Positions 18,201-26,478 of a DNA stretch of 64,000 nucleotides are shown in pieces (position 1 is the first letter of the stretch; each line of letters begins with the position of its first letter). Source of the DNA: Streptomyces bacillaris (lineage in GTDB: Bacteria > Actinomycetota > Actinomycetes > Streptomycetales > Streptomycetaceae); NCBI RefSeq assembly GCF_003268675.1, contig NZ_CP029378.1, positions 4,588,001 to 4,652,000 on the forward strand, read 5' to 3'. A model generated the notes under the pieces. That model was not told where the DNA came from. It did no database searches and was given only the letters and a program-made list of their open reading frames with translations. The position numbers were made by a program, and so were the translations under genes.

Positions 18201-18523
18201 GGCCGGACGCGCCGGAGCCGCTTGCGGCGACCGGGGAGACGGCGGGGGGCGGGGTGACGACGGCGGGTGACGGGGTCGACGCCGTGGTGCGGGAGATCTG
18301 GCAGGAGGTGCTGCGGCTGGACGACATCGGCCCCGAAGAGGACCTGTTCGACCTCGGCGGCCACTCCCTGACGATCACCTCCATCGCGGCCCGTATCCGC
18401 AAGCGGCTGGGTGTCGAGGTGCCGCTCGACGTCTTCTTCGACACCCCCACGCTCGCCGGCGTCTCGGACGCGGTGAGCGGACTCCAGCAGACAGCGAGCA
18501 GTGAGGAACAGAGCGATGAGTGA
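15275..18523 (+). CDS. NRPS module C-A-T (third synthetase gene)
   Basis: A 1082-residue single module. Condensation domain about 8-430 with HHLVFDG at 131-137; adenylation about 450-960 with YTSGSTGRPKG near 590, LSFDISTVELLLPL, VNVYGPTETTVWS and NGKVDRA; carrier with Ser1031 in LFDLGGHSL. By-eye pocket residues D-I-V-Q-V-G-V-V-W-K come closest to the glycine type (DILQ..G..IWK), at low certainty. Residues 867-926, in the C-terminal subdomain of the A domain, are a low-complexity run (GAGAGA, then GPGPGVGPGVG) encoded by hexanucleotide repeats, probably a surface-loop expansion. The ATG overlaps the ligase stop as ATGA; the last eight bases overlap mbtH. Its order relative to the first module cannot be told from sequence. 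Confidence 0.9.
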   Translation: MTTPFPSRPLTPAQHGLWVTEQVLAPGAAHHLALTVRFPDPPDPATLAARCARLLERQPVLRSRVDPDGPALAPATGPAPELRHLACTADELDALLAKESARPFDLAEGPLVRFALVTAGGGLPVLHVVVHHLVFDGASKDVLLAEIHGVETTPGHPDAQVGADEPDGQAVALAREFWSERWHEPAPPVLPGLASSVRDATAPAPGGAVPFALGPALDARLTETAGVLGVTRFELLLALWHTLLFRYGNQAPVTALELSTRLPGSPERIGLYVNELPVFTHPDPDRPFADYAREVRAALREVYAHRPVPLGRAVGGLTPRTAIAPLSVSFRRRTGWEAEEAPGVTVDWIGFTHAVRNLAHLQLVDGPDGVTGSFQYRTDAFEPGAPARIVGHFRTLLDAVLTAPGATEAALAGLPLLAGEELAAALNAGNDLPAACPDGATVVSMFADRAAEDPDAVAVVTADGTELSYGELRSRVHAFADRLTAAGLGAGDLVGVQIGRSVGELVPVLGVLTAGAAYVPLDPGYPAERLEFVRSDAGLAALVVEGPAPEGLPAGLAVLAPDAGEGCVPAPESGAVRASGPAAGDPAYVIYTSGSTGRPKGVEIPHRALANLLATMADHIEAGPRDRWLGLTSLSFDISTVELLLPLATGARVVLVPEGQQRDGGALVKLIEAHGITHVQATPSSWRLMLAAGLHHPGLVAVAGGEALPEPLAEELGAVCGRLVNVYGPTETTVWSTLAHLTTGAPVTIGRPLAATRAYVLDERGTPVPDFIPGELHLGGAGVAHGYRGRPGLTAQRFVPDPWGPPGSRLYRTGDLVRRLPDGRLEFVGRLDSQVKLRGHRIELGEIEARIVEDARVSQAVVVLDGGGGAGGAGAGAGADAGADAGADARLVAYVVGAGAGAGAGAGAGTGPGPGPGVGPGVGTGEVPAAEELRERLARTLPAAMVPAVWVSLPALPLTPNGKVDRARLPEPPRLRPDAPEPLAATGETAGGGVTTAGDGVDAVVREIWQEVLRLDDIGPEEDLFDLGGHSLTITSIAARIRKRLGVEVPLDVFFDTPTLAGVSDAVSGLQQTASSEEQSDE

Positions 18524-18782
18524 CGCGACGGTGTACCAGGTGGTCGTCAACGACGAGGAGCAGCACGCGCTCTGGCCTGCCCGGACGGCCCCGCCCGCCG
18601 GCTGGCGGGTGGAGGGCTTCCAGGGTTCGGAGGAGGCGTGCATGGCGCATGTGGACCGGGTGTGGCCGGACATCCGGCCGCTCTCGCTCCGCCGCCGCCT
18701 CGCGGAGTCGGCGGATCAGGCCTCCGGTCCGGCCCCGGTGGACACCTCTGCCTCCGCCGCCTCGCCGGTGGTGGACCGGTGA
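18516..18782 (+). CDS. MbtH-like NRPS chaperone
   Basis: An 88-residue MbtH-family protein. The signature is complete: VVNDEEQHALWP, PAGWRVEGFQGS, then ACMAHVDRVWPDIRPLSLR. MbtH proteins bind adenylation domains and are needed for folding or activity of many of them; here the three A domains of the same operon are the likely clients. About 15 residues (ADQASGPAPVDTSASAASPVVDR) extend past the conserved core. It overlaps the preceding NRPS gene by eight bases and the next gene by GTGA, so it is made in step with the synthetases. ATG at 18516 is used; an ATG-less extension to 18501 is only the end of the previous gene. Confidence 0.95.
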   Translation: MSDATVYQVVVNDEEQHALWPARTAPPAGWRVEGFQGSEEACMAHVDRVWPDIRPLSLRRRLAESADQASGPAPVDTSASAASPVVDR

Positions 18783-19063
18783 CGGCCGGTCCGGAAGCGC
18801 AGGCCGCGCTGCGCGGCCGGGTCGCGGAGCTGGTCGCCGGGGCGACCGACGGCGAGGTGACCGAGGCCGAGATCCTGGCGGCGGGCGGCTCGCTGACCGC
18901 GCTGGGTGTCACCTCGCTGGCCTTCCTCCGGCTGATCGACACGCTGGAGGAGGAGTTCGGGATCATCCTGGACCTGGACGGCCCGTTCCGCCTGCTGGAC
19001 GACCTCGACGGCCTGGTGGACCACATCGGCGAGCTGACGGCGGGCGGCGGGGACCATGGCTGA
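18779..19063 (+). CDS. Stand-alone peptidyl/acyl carrier protein
   Basis: A 94-residue four-helix carrier protein. The attachment motif reads LGVTSLAFLRLIDTLEEEFGI, so Ser46 is the phosphopantetheine site; the usual Asp or His before the Ser is Thr, more like acyl/aryl carriers than the LGGHS of the three modules in this operon. It probably receives the acid activated by the ligase at 13728 and hands it to a condensation domain, possibly the free one that starts eight bases before this gene ends. GTG at 18779 overlaps the mbtH stop. It was recognised from the motif and size; which partner loads it is inference from gene order. Confidence 0.85.
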   Translation: MTAGPEAQAALRGRVAELVAGATDGEVTEAEILAAGGSLTALGVTSLAFLRLIDTLEEEFGIILDLDGPFRLLDDLDGLVDHIGELTAGGGDHG

Positions 19064-20558
19064 GGTGGCGGTCGAGGAGGCCGGGGCCGGAGGCAGCTCC
19101 GGCTCCGCCGAGGAGACCGTGGCCGTCGAGTTCCGGGGCGAGCGCTCCGGCCGGGCGCCGCTGACCTGGGGGCAGCGCGCGATCTGGCACGCGATCCGCC
19201 GTACCGCGCCGAACGACCACTACTTCAACATCGGCCGCGTCCTCCCGCTGGCCGACCGGGGCCGCCCCGCGACGGTGGACGGGGCGACCGCCGCGCTGAC
19301 GGCCCTGGTGGAGCGCCACGAGTCCCTGCGCACCCGGCTGGAGCTGTCCGCCGACGGCGGCGAGGCGGCCCAGGACCTCGCCGCCACCGGCACCCTCCCC
19401 ATCACCCTCGCCCGTGCCCAGGACCCGGCGGGGGCCGAACGCACGGCGCACGCCCTCCTGGACCGGCTCTCCGCCACCCGCTTCGCCTACGCCTCCGAAT
19501 GGCCGGTCCGGGCCGCCCTGGTGGCCGTCGGGGACCGGGTCACCCATGCCGTCCTGGTCCTCTGCCACCTGGCGGCGGACGGCCACGGCGCGGAGGTCCT
19601 CGTACGGGATCTGCGCCTCCTCGTCCGCCGGGGCTCGGCCGGACGCCCGCCCGCCACCACCCCTCTGGACCTGGCCCGGGAGCAGCACGGCGAGACCGGC
19701 AGACGGCGGGGCGCGGCGGCCCTGGCGCACTGGGAGGCGGGGCACCGGGCGGCTCCCGCCACGATGTTCCCCGACCCGGTCGCCGCGCCCCGCGCCCCCC
19801 GCTTCTGGACCGGCCGGATCGTCTCGCCCGCCCTGGCCCGGGCGGTCGCCGCGGTCGCGGCCGCCCACCGGGTCAGCGGTTCCACGGTGCTGCTGACGGC
19901 GGCGGCGGTGCTGGTGGCGGCGGGGCAGGGCCACCGTACGGCGGCGGTCATGCCGATCGTCGGCAACCGCACGTCCACCGCCCACCGCGACCTGGTCACC
20001 ACGCTGTCGCAGGACGGCCTGTTCATCCTGGACACCGGCACCGGCACCGACACCGGCACGGCCACCGGCACCACTCAGGACACCCCGACCTTCACGGACC
20101 TGCTCCCCACCGCCTACCGCGCGGCCCTGCGCGCCTACCGGGCCGCCGTGTACGACCCGGCCGAGTGGGACGCGCTCGGTGAGCGGCTGCGTACGGAGAC
20201 CGGGGCCGAGGTCCACCCGTACTGCTGCTTCAACGACATGCGCCTGGTCGAGCGCCCCGCCCCGCCCGGCCCGGCCCCCACCGCCGCCGAACTCGCGGAG
20301 CTGCGCGGCCGGACCGCCTTCGGCTTCCCGGCCACCCAGGAGCGCGTCGCCTGCCGTTACTGCCTGCACATCACCGAGGAGGGCGACGCGCTGGCGGTGT
20401 CCCTGACGGCCGACACGGCGTACCTGCCGCCGGAGACGATCCGGGCGCACCTGTACGGCATCGAGGAGCTGATCGTCGCCGCGGCGTCCGGCCGCTCCCG
20501 GCCGCTCACCGGGGTGCGGGAACTGCTGGAGGCGACGGCGGAGGAGGTACGGGCATGA
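19056..20558 (+). CDS. Stand-alone condensation domain, altered HHxxxDG motif
   Basis: A 500-residue free condensation-type protein. Start-region motif LTWGQRAIWHAIRR matches C1 of condensation domains (residues about 37-50), LVERHESLRTRL matches C2, and the catalytic motif is CHLAADG at 170-176, so the first His of HHxxxDG is Cys while the catalytic second His and the Asp-Gly remain. It may catalyse amide or ester formation between the free carrier and a module, or tailor the released product. A Thr/Gly-rich insertion (GTGTDTGTATGTTQ) lies near residue 330. It starts inside the carrier-protein gene and ends in an ATGA overlap with the next gene. Confidence 0.82.
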   Translation: MAEVAVEEAGAGGSSGSAEETVAVEFRGERSGRAPLTWGQRAIWHAIRRTAPNDHYFNIGRVLPLADRGRPATVDGATAALTALVERHESLRTRLELSADGGEAAQDLAATGTLPITLARAQDPAGAERTAHALLDRLSATRFAYASEWPVRAALVAVGDRVTHAVLVLCHLAADGHGAEVLVRDLRLLVRRGSAGRPPATTPLDLAREQHGETGRRRGAAALAHWEAGHRAAPATMFPDPVAAPRAPRFWTGRIVSPALARAVAAVAAAHRVSGSTVLLTAAAVLVAAGQGHRTAAVMPIVGNRTSTAHRDLVTTLSQDGLFILDTGTGTDTGTATGTTQDTPTFTDLLPTAYRAALRAYRAAVYDPAEWDALGERLRTETGAEVHPYCCFNDMRLVERPAPPGPAPTAAELAELRGRTAFGFPATQERVACRYCLHITEEGDALAVSLTADTAYLPPETIRAHLYGIEELIVAAASGRSRPLTGVRELLEATAEEVRA

Positions 20559-22680
20559 CCGCACAGAGCACGTCGGCAGACGGCCCCCCGCCGACGGGGA
20601 TTCCACCCACCGGCACCCCACCCACCGGGCCCCTGCCCACCGTTCTCCCGCCCACCGGCGACCCCCTCCGCGCCTGGGCCGACCGCACCTCCTGCGTCCA
20701 GGGCGGCGACCTGGCCTTCCACCTGACGGGCGCCGCCGGGGCGGCCGTACGGGTCAGGATCACCGACGCCGTCAGCGAGCAGACCCGGCTCACCGCCACG
20801 GTCCACGCCCCGGACTGGACCCTGGCGGTCCCCGAGGAGTGGCCCAGCTCCCTCTACCGCGCCACCTTCGACGTACCGCTGGAGAACCGCCCCACCACGG
20901 ACGAGGCCGAACACGAGGTGTGGTTCGCCGTACGCGCCGCCCTCACCGGAACAGCAGCCCCCACCGGGAAGGCCGCCCTCACCGAAACCGCAGCCAACCC
21001 CGGGAAGACAGCTCACCCCGGCAAGGCAGCCCACCCGGGGAAGGCAACCCACCCCGCCCCCTCCCGCATCCTCGTCTCCATCCCCTTCGCGACCTGGCGG
21101 GCCTACACGCACGCCGGGCAGCCGCGCCGGGGCCTGTACTACTCCGAGCAGCCCTACCGCGCGGCCCGGGTCTCCTTCGCCTCGCCCGGTGGCGGCCCGC
21201 CGCCGGAGCGCTGGGAGGAGGGGCTGCTGCGCTGGCTGCCCGACGCCGGATACCAGGTCGACTACTGCTCCGGCCTCGACCTGCACAACGGGGACGAACT
21301 CCTTTCCCACTACCGCCTGTTGGTGGTGAACGGCCATGACGAGTACTGGTCGATGGAGATGCGCGACAGCGTCGAGAACTTCGCCCGGCGCGGCGGCAAC
21401 GTGGCCTTCTTCGCGGCCAACACCGCCTGGTGGCAGATGCGGCTGGAGGACGACGGCCGGACCATGGTCTGCCACCGGGACGCGGTCACCGACCCGATGA
21501 CGGCGACCGACCCGCGCCGCACCACCGTCGAGTGGTCCAGCGCCCCCGTCGACCGCCCCGAGAACTCGATGACCGGCCTCAGCTTCCGCCGGGGCGCGGG
21601 TGCCTGGGGCGAGGGCATGGCGGTGATGGGGAAGGAGGCGTACACGGTCCGGTTCGCGGACCACTGGACCTTCGCGGGGACGGGCCTCACCGACGGAGAA
21701 CCCTTCGCGCGCGGCGCCCTCGGCTACGAGACGGACGCCTGCGCGCTGGAGTGGACCGACGGGGTGCCGAGGGCGACGGGCGTGGACGGCACCCCCGGCT
21801 CCTTCGTCGTGCTGGCCACCGCCGACCTGCGGCACTGGAGGGAGTACGGGCAGGGCGGCGCGGCCACGATGGGCGTCTTCCGGCTCGGCGCGGGCACGGT
21901 CTTCAACGCGGGGACGATCAACTGGGGCAGCGTCCTCGCGGACGACCCGGTCGCCGACCGCATCACCCGCAACGTCCTGGACCGGCTGAGCGGCGCGGCC
22001 CCCGGCGACGGCTGGGACGCGGCGGGCGCCCCGGACGAGGTGCGGGCGCTCGCGGTCTGCGAGTCCGTGCTGTTCGGCGCGGACACCCGGGGCAGGCTGC
22101 TCTGCCGGGAGGTGTCCGGCCAGAACCTGCCGTGGCGTCCCGTGGGCAGCGCCCCCGGAGTACGGGCGCTGGCCTCGGCAAGGGAGGCGGCGGGCGGCCT
22201 CCCGCTGGAGCTGTACGCGGCGACGGAGAACGGCCGCCTGCTCCGCCGCGACCCGGTGCCCAACCTCGTACCTGGCGAGGACGGGGAGGAATGGACACAG
22301 GTGGGGCAGGTCCCCCGGGGACGACCGGCCTGGCGCTCTGCGACGCGGGGATCTTCGCCGTCACCCCGCACGACGACACCCTGCACTACCTCTCCGCGCT
22401 CGCGCTGGACCAGCCGTGGCAGGTGCTGGGGGACGCGGGCGGCGCGATCGCCCTCACCACCCTGAGCTGCCGCCTCTGGGCGGTCACCGCCGACGGCCGG
22501 CTGCGCACCCGGCTCCCGGCGGGCCCGTCCGACGGCCCGGTGGCGTTCGAGGACGCGGGGACGCCGGGCCCGCCGCCCCACCCCCGTACGACCCTCGCAG
22601 CCCACGCCGGGGTGCTGTACGCGACGGCTCCGGGGGCCCCGCTACGGGTCTGCGGAGGGCCCGCGCTGCCGTCCCGCTGA
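20555..22680 (+). pseudogene. N,N-dimethylformamidase-beta-like protein, frameshifted
   Basis: The first frame (from ATG 20555) matches the DMFase beta C-terminal family: VSIPFATWRAYTHAG, GLYYSEQPY, then LLVVNGHDEYWSMEMRDSVENFARRGGNVAFFAANTAWWQMR. Near 22312-22320 (a C5G4 run) sensible coding jumps to another frame (TTGLALCDAGIFAVTPHDD, to stop 22680); the first frame runs on as an arginine/serine-rich tail to 22465. One added base would restore a protein of about 708 residues whose end is a repeated beta-propeller-like unit (GRLLCREV, GRLLRRDP, GRLRTRLP). The real enzyme splits a formamide; homologues in NRPS loci have no settled role, and a tailoring amidase or peptide-binding protein is possible. 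It may be a sequencing error rather than decay. No classical slippery heptamer is present. It is the last gene of the operon. Confidence 0.75.
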
Positions 22681-22756
22681 GGCTTTCCCGTACGACGCCG
22701 ACGGGCGGGGCGCCGTACCCTGGGCAGGTGCAGGCAGCAGGGCGGGGAGGAAGTCG

Positions 22757-22812
22757 GACGTGGGTGCTGACGTGGGTGCTGTGACAGACGTGGGTGCCGT
22801 GACATGGGTGCG
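22757..22812 (+). repeat. Four 12-bp direct repeats before the TetR gene
   Basis: GACGTGGGTGCT at 22757-22768 and 22769-22780, GACGTGGGTGCC at 22787-22798 and GACATGGGTGCG at 22801-22812. The last copy contains the TetR start codon. They are in the leader, not in a coding frame that uses them. Confidence 0.7.
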
Positions 22813-23454
22813 GTGAAGAGCAAGCGGATGCCCCGCGCCGTGCGTGAGCGGCAGATGATGGACGCCGCCGTCCAGACGTTCGGGCAGCGGGGGTACCGGG
22901 CCGCCTCGATGGACGAGATCGCGGAGCTGGCGGGCGTCTCCAAGCCGCTGGTCTATCTGTACCTGCACTCCAAGGAGGACCTGTTCTCCGCCTGCATCCG
23001 GCGCGAGGCGGAGGCCCTGGTGGCGGCGGTACGGGCCGGGGTCGATCCGGAGCTGCCCCCCGACGGCCAACTCTGGTCGGGGCTCCGCGCGTTCTTCACG
23101 CACACCGCCGAACACCCGGACGGCTGGGCGGTGTTGCACCGTCAGGCCCGCTCGCACGGGGAGCCGTTCATCAGCGAGGTCGTGGTGATGCGCGACGAGA
23201 TCGTCGCGTTCGTGACGGGCCTCATCGGCGCCGCCGCCCGCGAGGCCCACCGCGACCCCGCCCTCGCGGACCGCGATGTGGCAGGCCTCGCCCAGGCCCT
23301 GGTGGGCGCCGCCGAGTCCCTGGCGGGCTGGGCCAACGACACCCCCGGCGTCTCCGCGAAGGAGGCCGCCGCGACCCTGATGAACTTCGCCTGGGCGGGC
23401 CTGGAAAACCTGATGCACGCCCGCCCGTGGCAGCCCCCGTCGGACGCGTCGTAG
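22804..23454 (+). CDS. TetR/AcrR family transcriptional regulator
   Basis: A 216-residue regulator. N-terminal helix-turn-helix at about 16-62: AVRERQMMDAAVQTFGQRGYRAASMDEIAELAGVSKPLVYLYLHSKEDLFSACI. The C-terminal ligand domain is all helical and unrecognised. It lies 123 bp after the NRPS operon in the same direction, so it may control that operon, the acyl-CoA oxidase-like gene downstream, or itself. ATG 22804 is the first start after an in-frame stop at 22768; GTG 22813 is an alternative. No clear Shine-Dalgarno precedes either, and the start lies inside the last of four 12-bp direct repeats. Confidence 0.88.
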   Translation: MGAVKSKRMPRAVRERQMMDAAVQTFGQRGYRAASMDEIAELAGVSKPLVYLYLHSKEDLFSACIRREAEALVAAVRAGVDPELPPDGQLWSGLRAFFTHTAEHPDGWAVLHRQARSHGEPFISEVVVMRDEIVAFVTGLIGAAAREAHRDPALADRDVAGLAQALVGAAESLAGWANDTPGVSAKEAAATLMNFAWAGLENLMHARPWQPPSDAS

Positions 23455-23635
23455 GCAGCCGCCGCCCCTCCCGGAGGCGATGCCGTGGGGGCCCGCGCCC
23501 CGTCGCCGCGTGACCGGTTCCTCGCGCGGGGCGGCGGAGGGGTGGCCCGGCGGGCGCCTACCGTGGAGTCGCCCGGTTCAATCGTGTTGATCGTCACTCC
23601 GGCGGCCGTGGCCGGGCAGGCTAGCTTTCTCGGGT

Positions 23636-25429
23636 GTGACTGCCACTCAGATTCCGCATACTGCACCCGGTTCCCCCGTACCCGTGTCCGCCGCCCTAGC
23701 CGACCTGCTCTTCCCCGGTCAGCTGGGCGCGACTCACCAGCGGTGGAGGGACTTCTTCAGCTCCGCCGCGTTCCGTTTCCAGGAAGGGCTGACCCATCGA
23801 GAGCGCATAGCCCTGAGCTACGACCGGCTCCGGCTGGTGAACGGGGCCGTAGCGGCTCCACAGGCCCTGGCGGGCGACCCCGTCGATCTCACCGCCCTGC
23901 ACGAGTGGGCCGGAGTGGTGGACCCGGGCATGGCCACCATCGCCTCCATTCACTACAACCTCTTCTTCGGCAGTCTGGCCGACCACGATCCGGCCGGCCG
24001 GGACCTGGGCGAGTACGTCCGCGCGGACCGCATCGGGACGTTCCTGTGCACCGAGGCCGCCCACGGCAATGACGCCGCGAACATGGAGACCACGGCGACG
24101 TACGACCGGGCGGCGCGCGAGTTCGTGCTGCACACCCCGCACGCCGGGGCGCGGAAGTTCATGCCCAACACCGGCCCGGCCGGCGGGGCGAAGGGGGCGG
24201 TCGTCGCGGCCCGCCTGATCGTCGACGGCACCGACCACGGCGTGCTGCTGTTCCTGACGCCGCTCAGCGACGGCGACGGCAGCCCGCTGCCGGGCGTGGA
24301 GGTGAGCCCGCTGCCCCAGACGGTCAGCAGCCCGGTCGACCACTGCGCCACGACCTTCCACCACGTCCGCCTCCCCTTCAGCGCCCTCCTCCAGGGCGAC
24401 CACGGCCGCCTCACCCCGGACGGTGAGTTCACCAGCGGGTTCGGCAGCCCCCGCCGGCGCTTCCTCCAGTCCATCGGACGGGTCACGATGGGCAAGCTCT
24501 GCATGAGCGCCCACAGCCTCGGCGTCATGCGGCACGCCCTCGACGTCGCCATGCGCTACGCCCATACCCGGGTCACCTCGGGCATGACGAACGGCCAGCG
24601 CGTGCCGCTCATATCCCACCGCGGCCACCACACCGCCCTGCTCGACGCCACGGCGACGGCCTACGCCGCCACGCTGCTCCAGAGATCGGTCGTGCGGCAG
24701 TGGGGCCGGGCGACCGGAGAGGAGCGCGAGGCGTACGAGCGGCTGACGGCGATATCCAAGGCCTGGATCACCTGGAGGGCCCGAGCGGTCATGACCGAGT
24801 GCCGCGAGCGGTGCGGCGCCCAGGGCCTGGTCCAGGAGAACGGCATCGCGCTCCAACTGGCCTCCGTCGAGGGCGCGATCACGGCCGAGGGCGACAACAA
24901 GGTCATCATGGAGAAGGCCGGGGGCGAGATGCTGCTCGGCGGCATCGACCTCAAGCCGGAGAGCGAGATCCCGCCCGCACACCAAGAGTTGACCGACCCG
25001 CAGTTCCTCCAGGACCTCCTGGCCGACATCGAGCGCATCTCCCACGGACGGGCGAAGGCCCGGCTCCGGCAGCCCGCCGCATCGCCACTGGCCCGCTGGA
25101 ACGCGACGGTGACGCTCGCGGTGGCGCTGGCCGACGCCCATGTCCACCGGCTCGCCGCCGAGTGCCTGCTGACCGCCGCCGACCAGGCCCCCTCCGGAGT
25201 GCCGGCGGACCTGCTGCGCGGGCTGCACAGCCTGTTCGCCCTGCGCCGGATCGCCGCCCACAGCGGGGACCTGCTCGCACGCGGCCGACTGACGACCGAC
25301 CACGTCGAGCGCCTGCCCGACGCGGTCGACGCGGTCCTCGGCCTTCTGGAGCCCCACGCGCTGACCCTCACCCACGCCTTCGGCGGGTCCCGGACGCTGC
25401 TGAAGACGCATCCGATGCTCCACGCCTGA
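23636..25429 (+). CDS. Acyl-CoA oxidase-like flavoprotein
   Basis: A 597-residue member of the acyl-CoA dehydrogenase/oxidase superfamily, of the long peroxisomal-oxidase type. Middle domain with FLCTEAAHGNDAANMETTATYDR (acyl/FAD contact), then FHHVRLPFSALL, RFLQSIGRVTMGKLCMSAHSLG and, in the C-terminal half, ALQLASVEGAITAEGDNKVIMEKAGGEML, corresponding to the EGDN region of oxidases. Such enzymes make the alpha,beta double bond in an acyl-CoA with FAD and pass electrons to oxygen. It could serve fatty acid oxidation or supply an unsaturated acyl unit to the NRPS line; neither can be shown. GTG 23636 has no ribosome site but TAGCTT ends eight bases upstream, suggesting a leaderless message. 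Confidence 0.8.
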   Translation: MTATQIPHTAPGSPVPVSAALADLLFPGQLGATHQRWRDFFSSAAFRFQEGLTHRERIALSYDRLRLVNGAVAAPQALAGDPVDLTALHEWAGVVDPGMATIASIHYNLFFGSLADHDPAGRDLGEYVRADRIGTFLCTEAAHGNDAANMETTATYDRAAREFVLHTPHAGARKFMPNTGPAGGAKGAVVAARLIVDGTDHGVLLFLTPLSDGDGSPLPGVEVSPLPQTVSSPVDHCATTFHHVRLPFSALLQGDHGRLTPDGEFTSGFGSPRRRFLQSIGRVTMGKLCMSAHSLGVMRHALDVAMRYAHTRVTSGMTNGQRVPLISHRGHHTALLDATATAYAATLLQRSVVRQWGRATGEEREAYERLTAISKAWITWRARAVMTECRERCGAQGLVQENGIALQLASVEGAITAEGDNKVIMEKAGGEMLLGGIDLKPESEIPPAHQELTDPQFLQDLLADIERISHGRAKARLRQPAASPLARWNATVTLAVALADAHVHRLAAECLLTAADQAPSGVPADLLRGLHSLFALRRIAAHSGDLLARGRLTTDHVERLPDAVDAVLGLLEPHALTLTHAFGGSRTLLKTHPMLHA

Positions 25430-25438
25430 GCGGCACGA

Positions 25439-25457
25439 CGGGGAGGGCGCCTCCCCG
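25439..25457. terminator. Short hairpin between convergent genes
   Basis: CGGGGAGG-GCG-CCTCCCCG is an 8-bp perfect stem ten bases after the acyl-CoA oxidase-like gene, in the gap before the convergent MaoC gene. Confidence 0.55.
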
Positions 25458-25582
25458 GCCGCCGCACGGCGACCGGGTCCGGATCGACCCGCCCAGGCGG
25501 TGCCCTCGCCGCGCACCCGGGCGGGTTTGCGCCTTCCTGCCGCGCCCCCTTCCGTCCCCCCCCCGGATGGTGGCCCTCGGCC

Positions 25583-26473
25583 TCAGGCCTCCCGCGTCAC
25601 CGCCCCCGTGAGGTGTACGCGTCCGCTCGGGCTGCGCAGGGCGAAGGCGTTCCCGCCCGGGTCGGCGGCGTAGACGACGGTGGCGGGCAGCAGGACGGGA
25701 GCCTTGAAGTCGGCTCGTAACATACGGAGTTGGTGACCGGGCCCGTCGGACTCCGCCTCCGCCTCTGTCTCGGCCAGGCAGCGGGCCACCGTCCACATGC
25801 CGTGGGCGATGGCCCGGGGGAAGCCGAAGAGGCGGGCGGTGAGGGGGTGGAGGTGGATGGGATTACGGTCGCCGGAGACGGCTCCGTACCGCCGCCCGAG
25901 ATCGCCGGGCAGCCGCCACTCACGGAGGGCGGGTAGCGCCTCGGCGTCGGTCTCCTCACGCCGTCCGGCCGCTGCGGCCTCCGTCGCATGCCGGGAGAGA
26001 TACCCGCTGCGCGACTCCCACACCAACTCCCCGTCCACGCGCGCCTCGGTCACCATGGTGACTTCCGTGCCGCGCCGGTGGGCGTTCAACTCCTCTGCGT
26101 ACACCGTCAGTTGGATCCACTCATCGGCCCGCACCGCACGGTGGCCGCAGGCCTCGAACCAGGTGTGGACGAGCCCGACGACCGGGAGCGGGAAGCCGCG
26201 CCCGGTCATCAGCCGCATGGCGAGCGGAAAGGCCAGGACGTGCGGATACGTGAGCGGAAGCACTCCCGGTCCGGCGTCGCCGGGCCCCGCCCCGTCCCTG
26301 TCCCCGGCCTCCGGGAATCCGCAGATGGTCCGGTACGCGGCCAGGGGGCCGGGGGCGGCGGGGGCGGCCGGGAGGGTGAGGCGTTCGGTGGGCAGGGTGG
26401 CGTCGGGCTTTCCGGCGCGCCGGAAGGGCGAGGTGACGGCTCCACGGACGAGGGAGGCGCTGAGGGAGGTCAT
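25583..26473 (-). CDS. MaoC-like (R)-hydratase, HtdX type
   Basis: A 296-residue double hot-dog protein. The hydratase-2 motif is in the C-terminal half: YGAVSGDRNPIHLHPLTARLFGFPRAIAHGMW, with the catalytic Asp and His. It should hydrate trans-2-enoyl thioesters to (R)-3-hydroxyacyl thioesters, or the reverse as a dehydratase. In Mycobacterium the order htdX (Rv0241c), fabG4 (Rv0242c), divergent fadA2 (Rv0243) is the same as here, including orientation, which supports a joint role with the reductase upstream. ATG at 26473 is preferred because GGGAG lies ten bases upstream; a GTG at 26482 that overlaps the reductase stop (GTGA) is an alternative adding three residues. Confidence 0.88.
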   Translation of the reverse strand: MTSLSASLVRGAVTSPFRRAGKPDATLPTERLTLPAAPAAPGPLAAYRTICGFPEAGDRDGAGPGDAGPGVLPLTYPHVLAFPLAMRLMTGRGFPLPVVGLVHTWFEACGHRAVRADEWIQLTVYAEELNAHRRGTEVTMVTEARVDGELVWESRSGYLSRHATEAAAAGRREETDAEALPALREWRLPGDLGRRYGAVSGDRNPIHLHPLTARLFGFPRAIAHGMWTVARCLAETEAEAESDGPGHQLRMLRADFKAPVLLPATVVYAADPGGNAFALRSPSGRVHLTGAVTREA

Positions 26474-26478
26474 CGCGC

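Noticed and set aside
22310..22325. Programmed -1 frameshift in the DMFase-like gene
   Set aside because: The in-frame sequence gtc ccc cgg gga does not form an X-XXY-YYZ slippery heptamer, and no downstream pseudoknot was evident.
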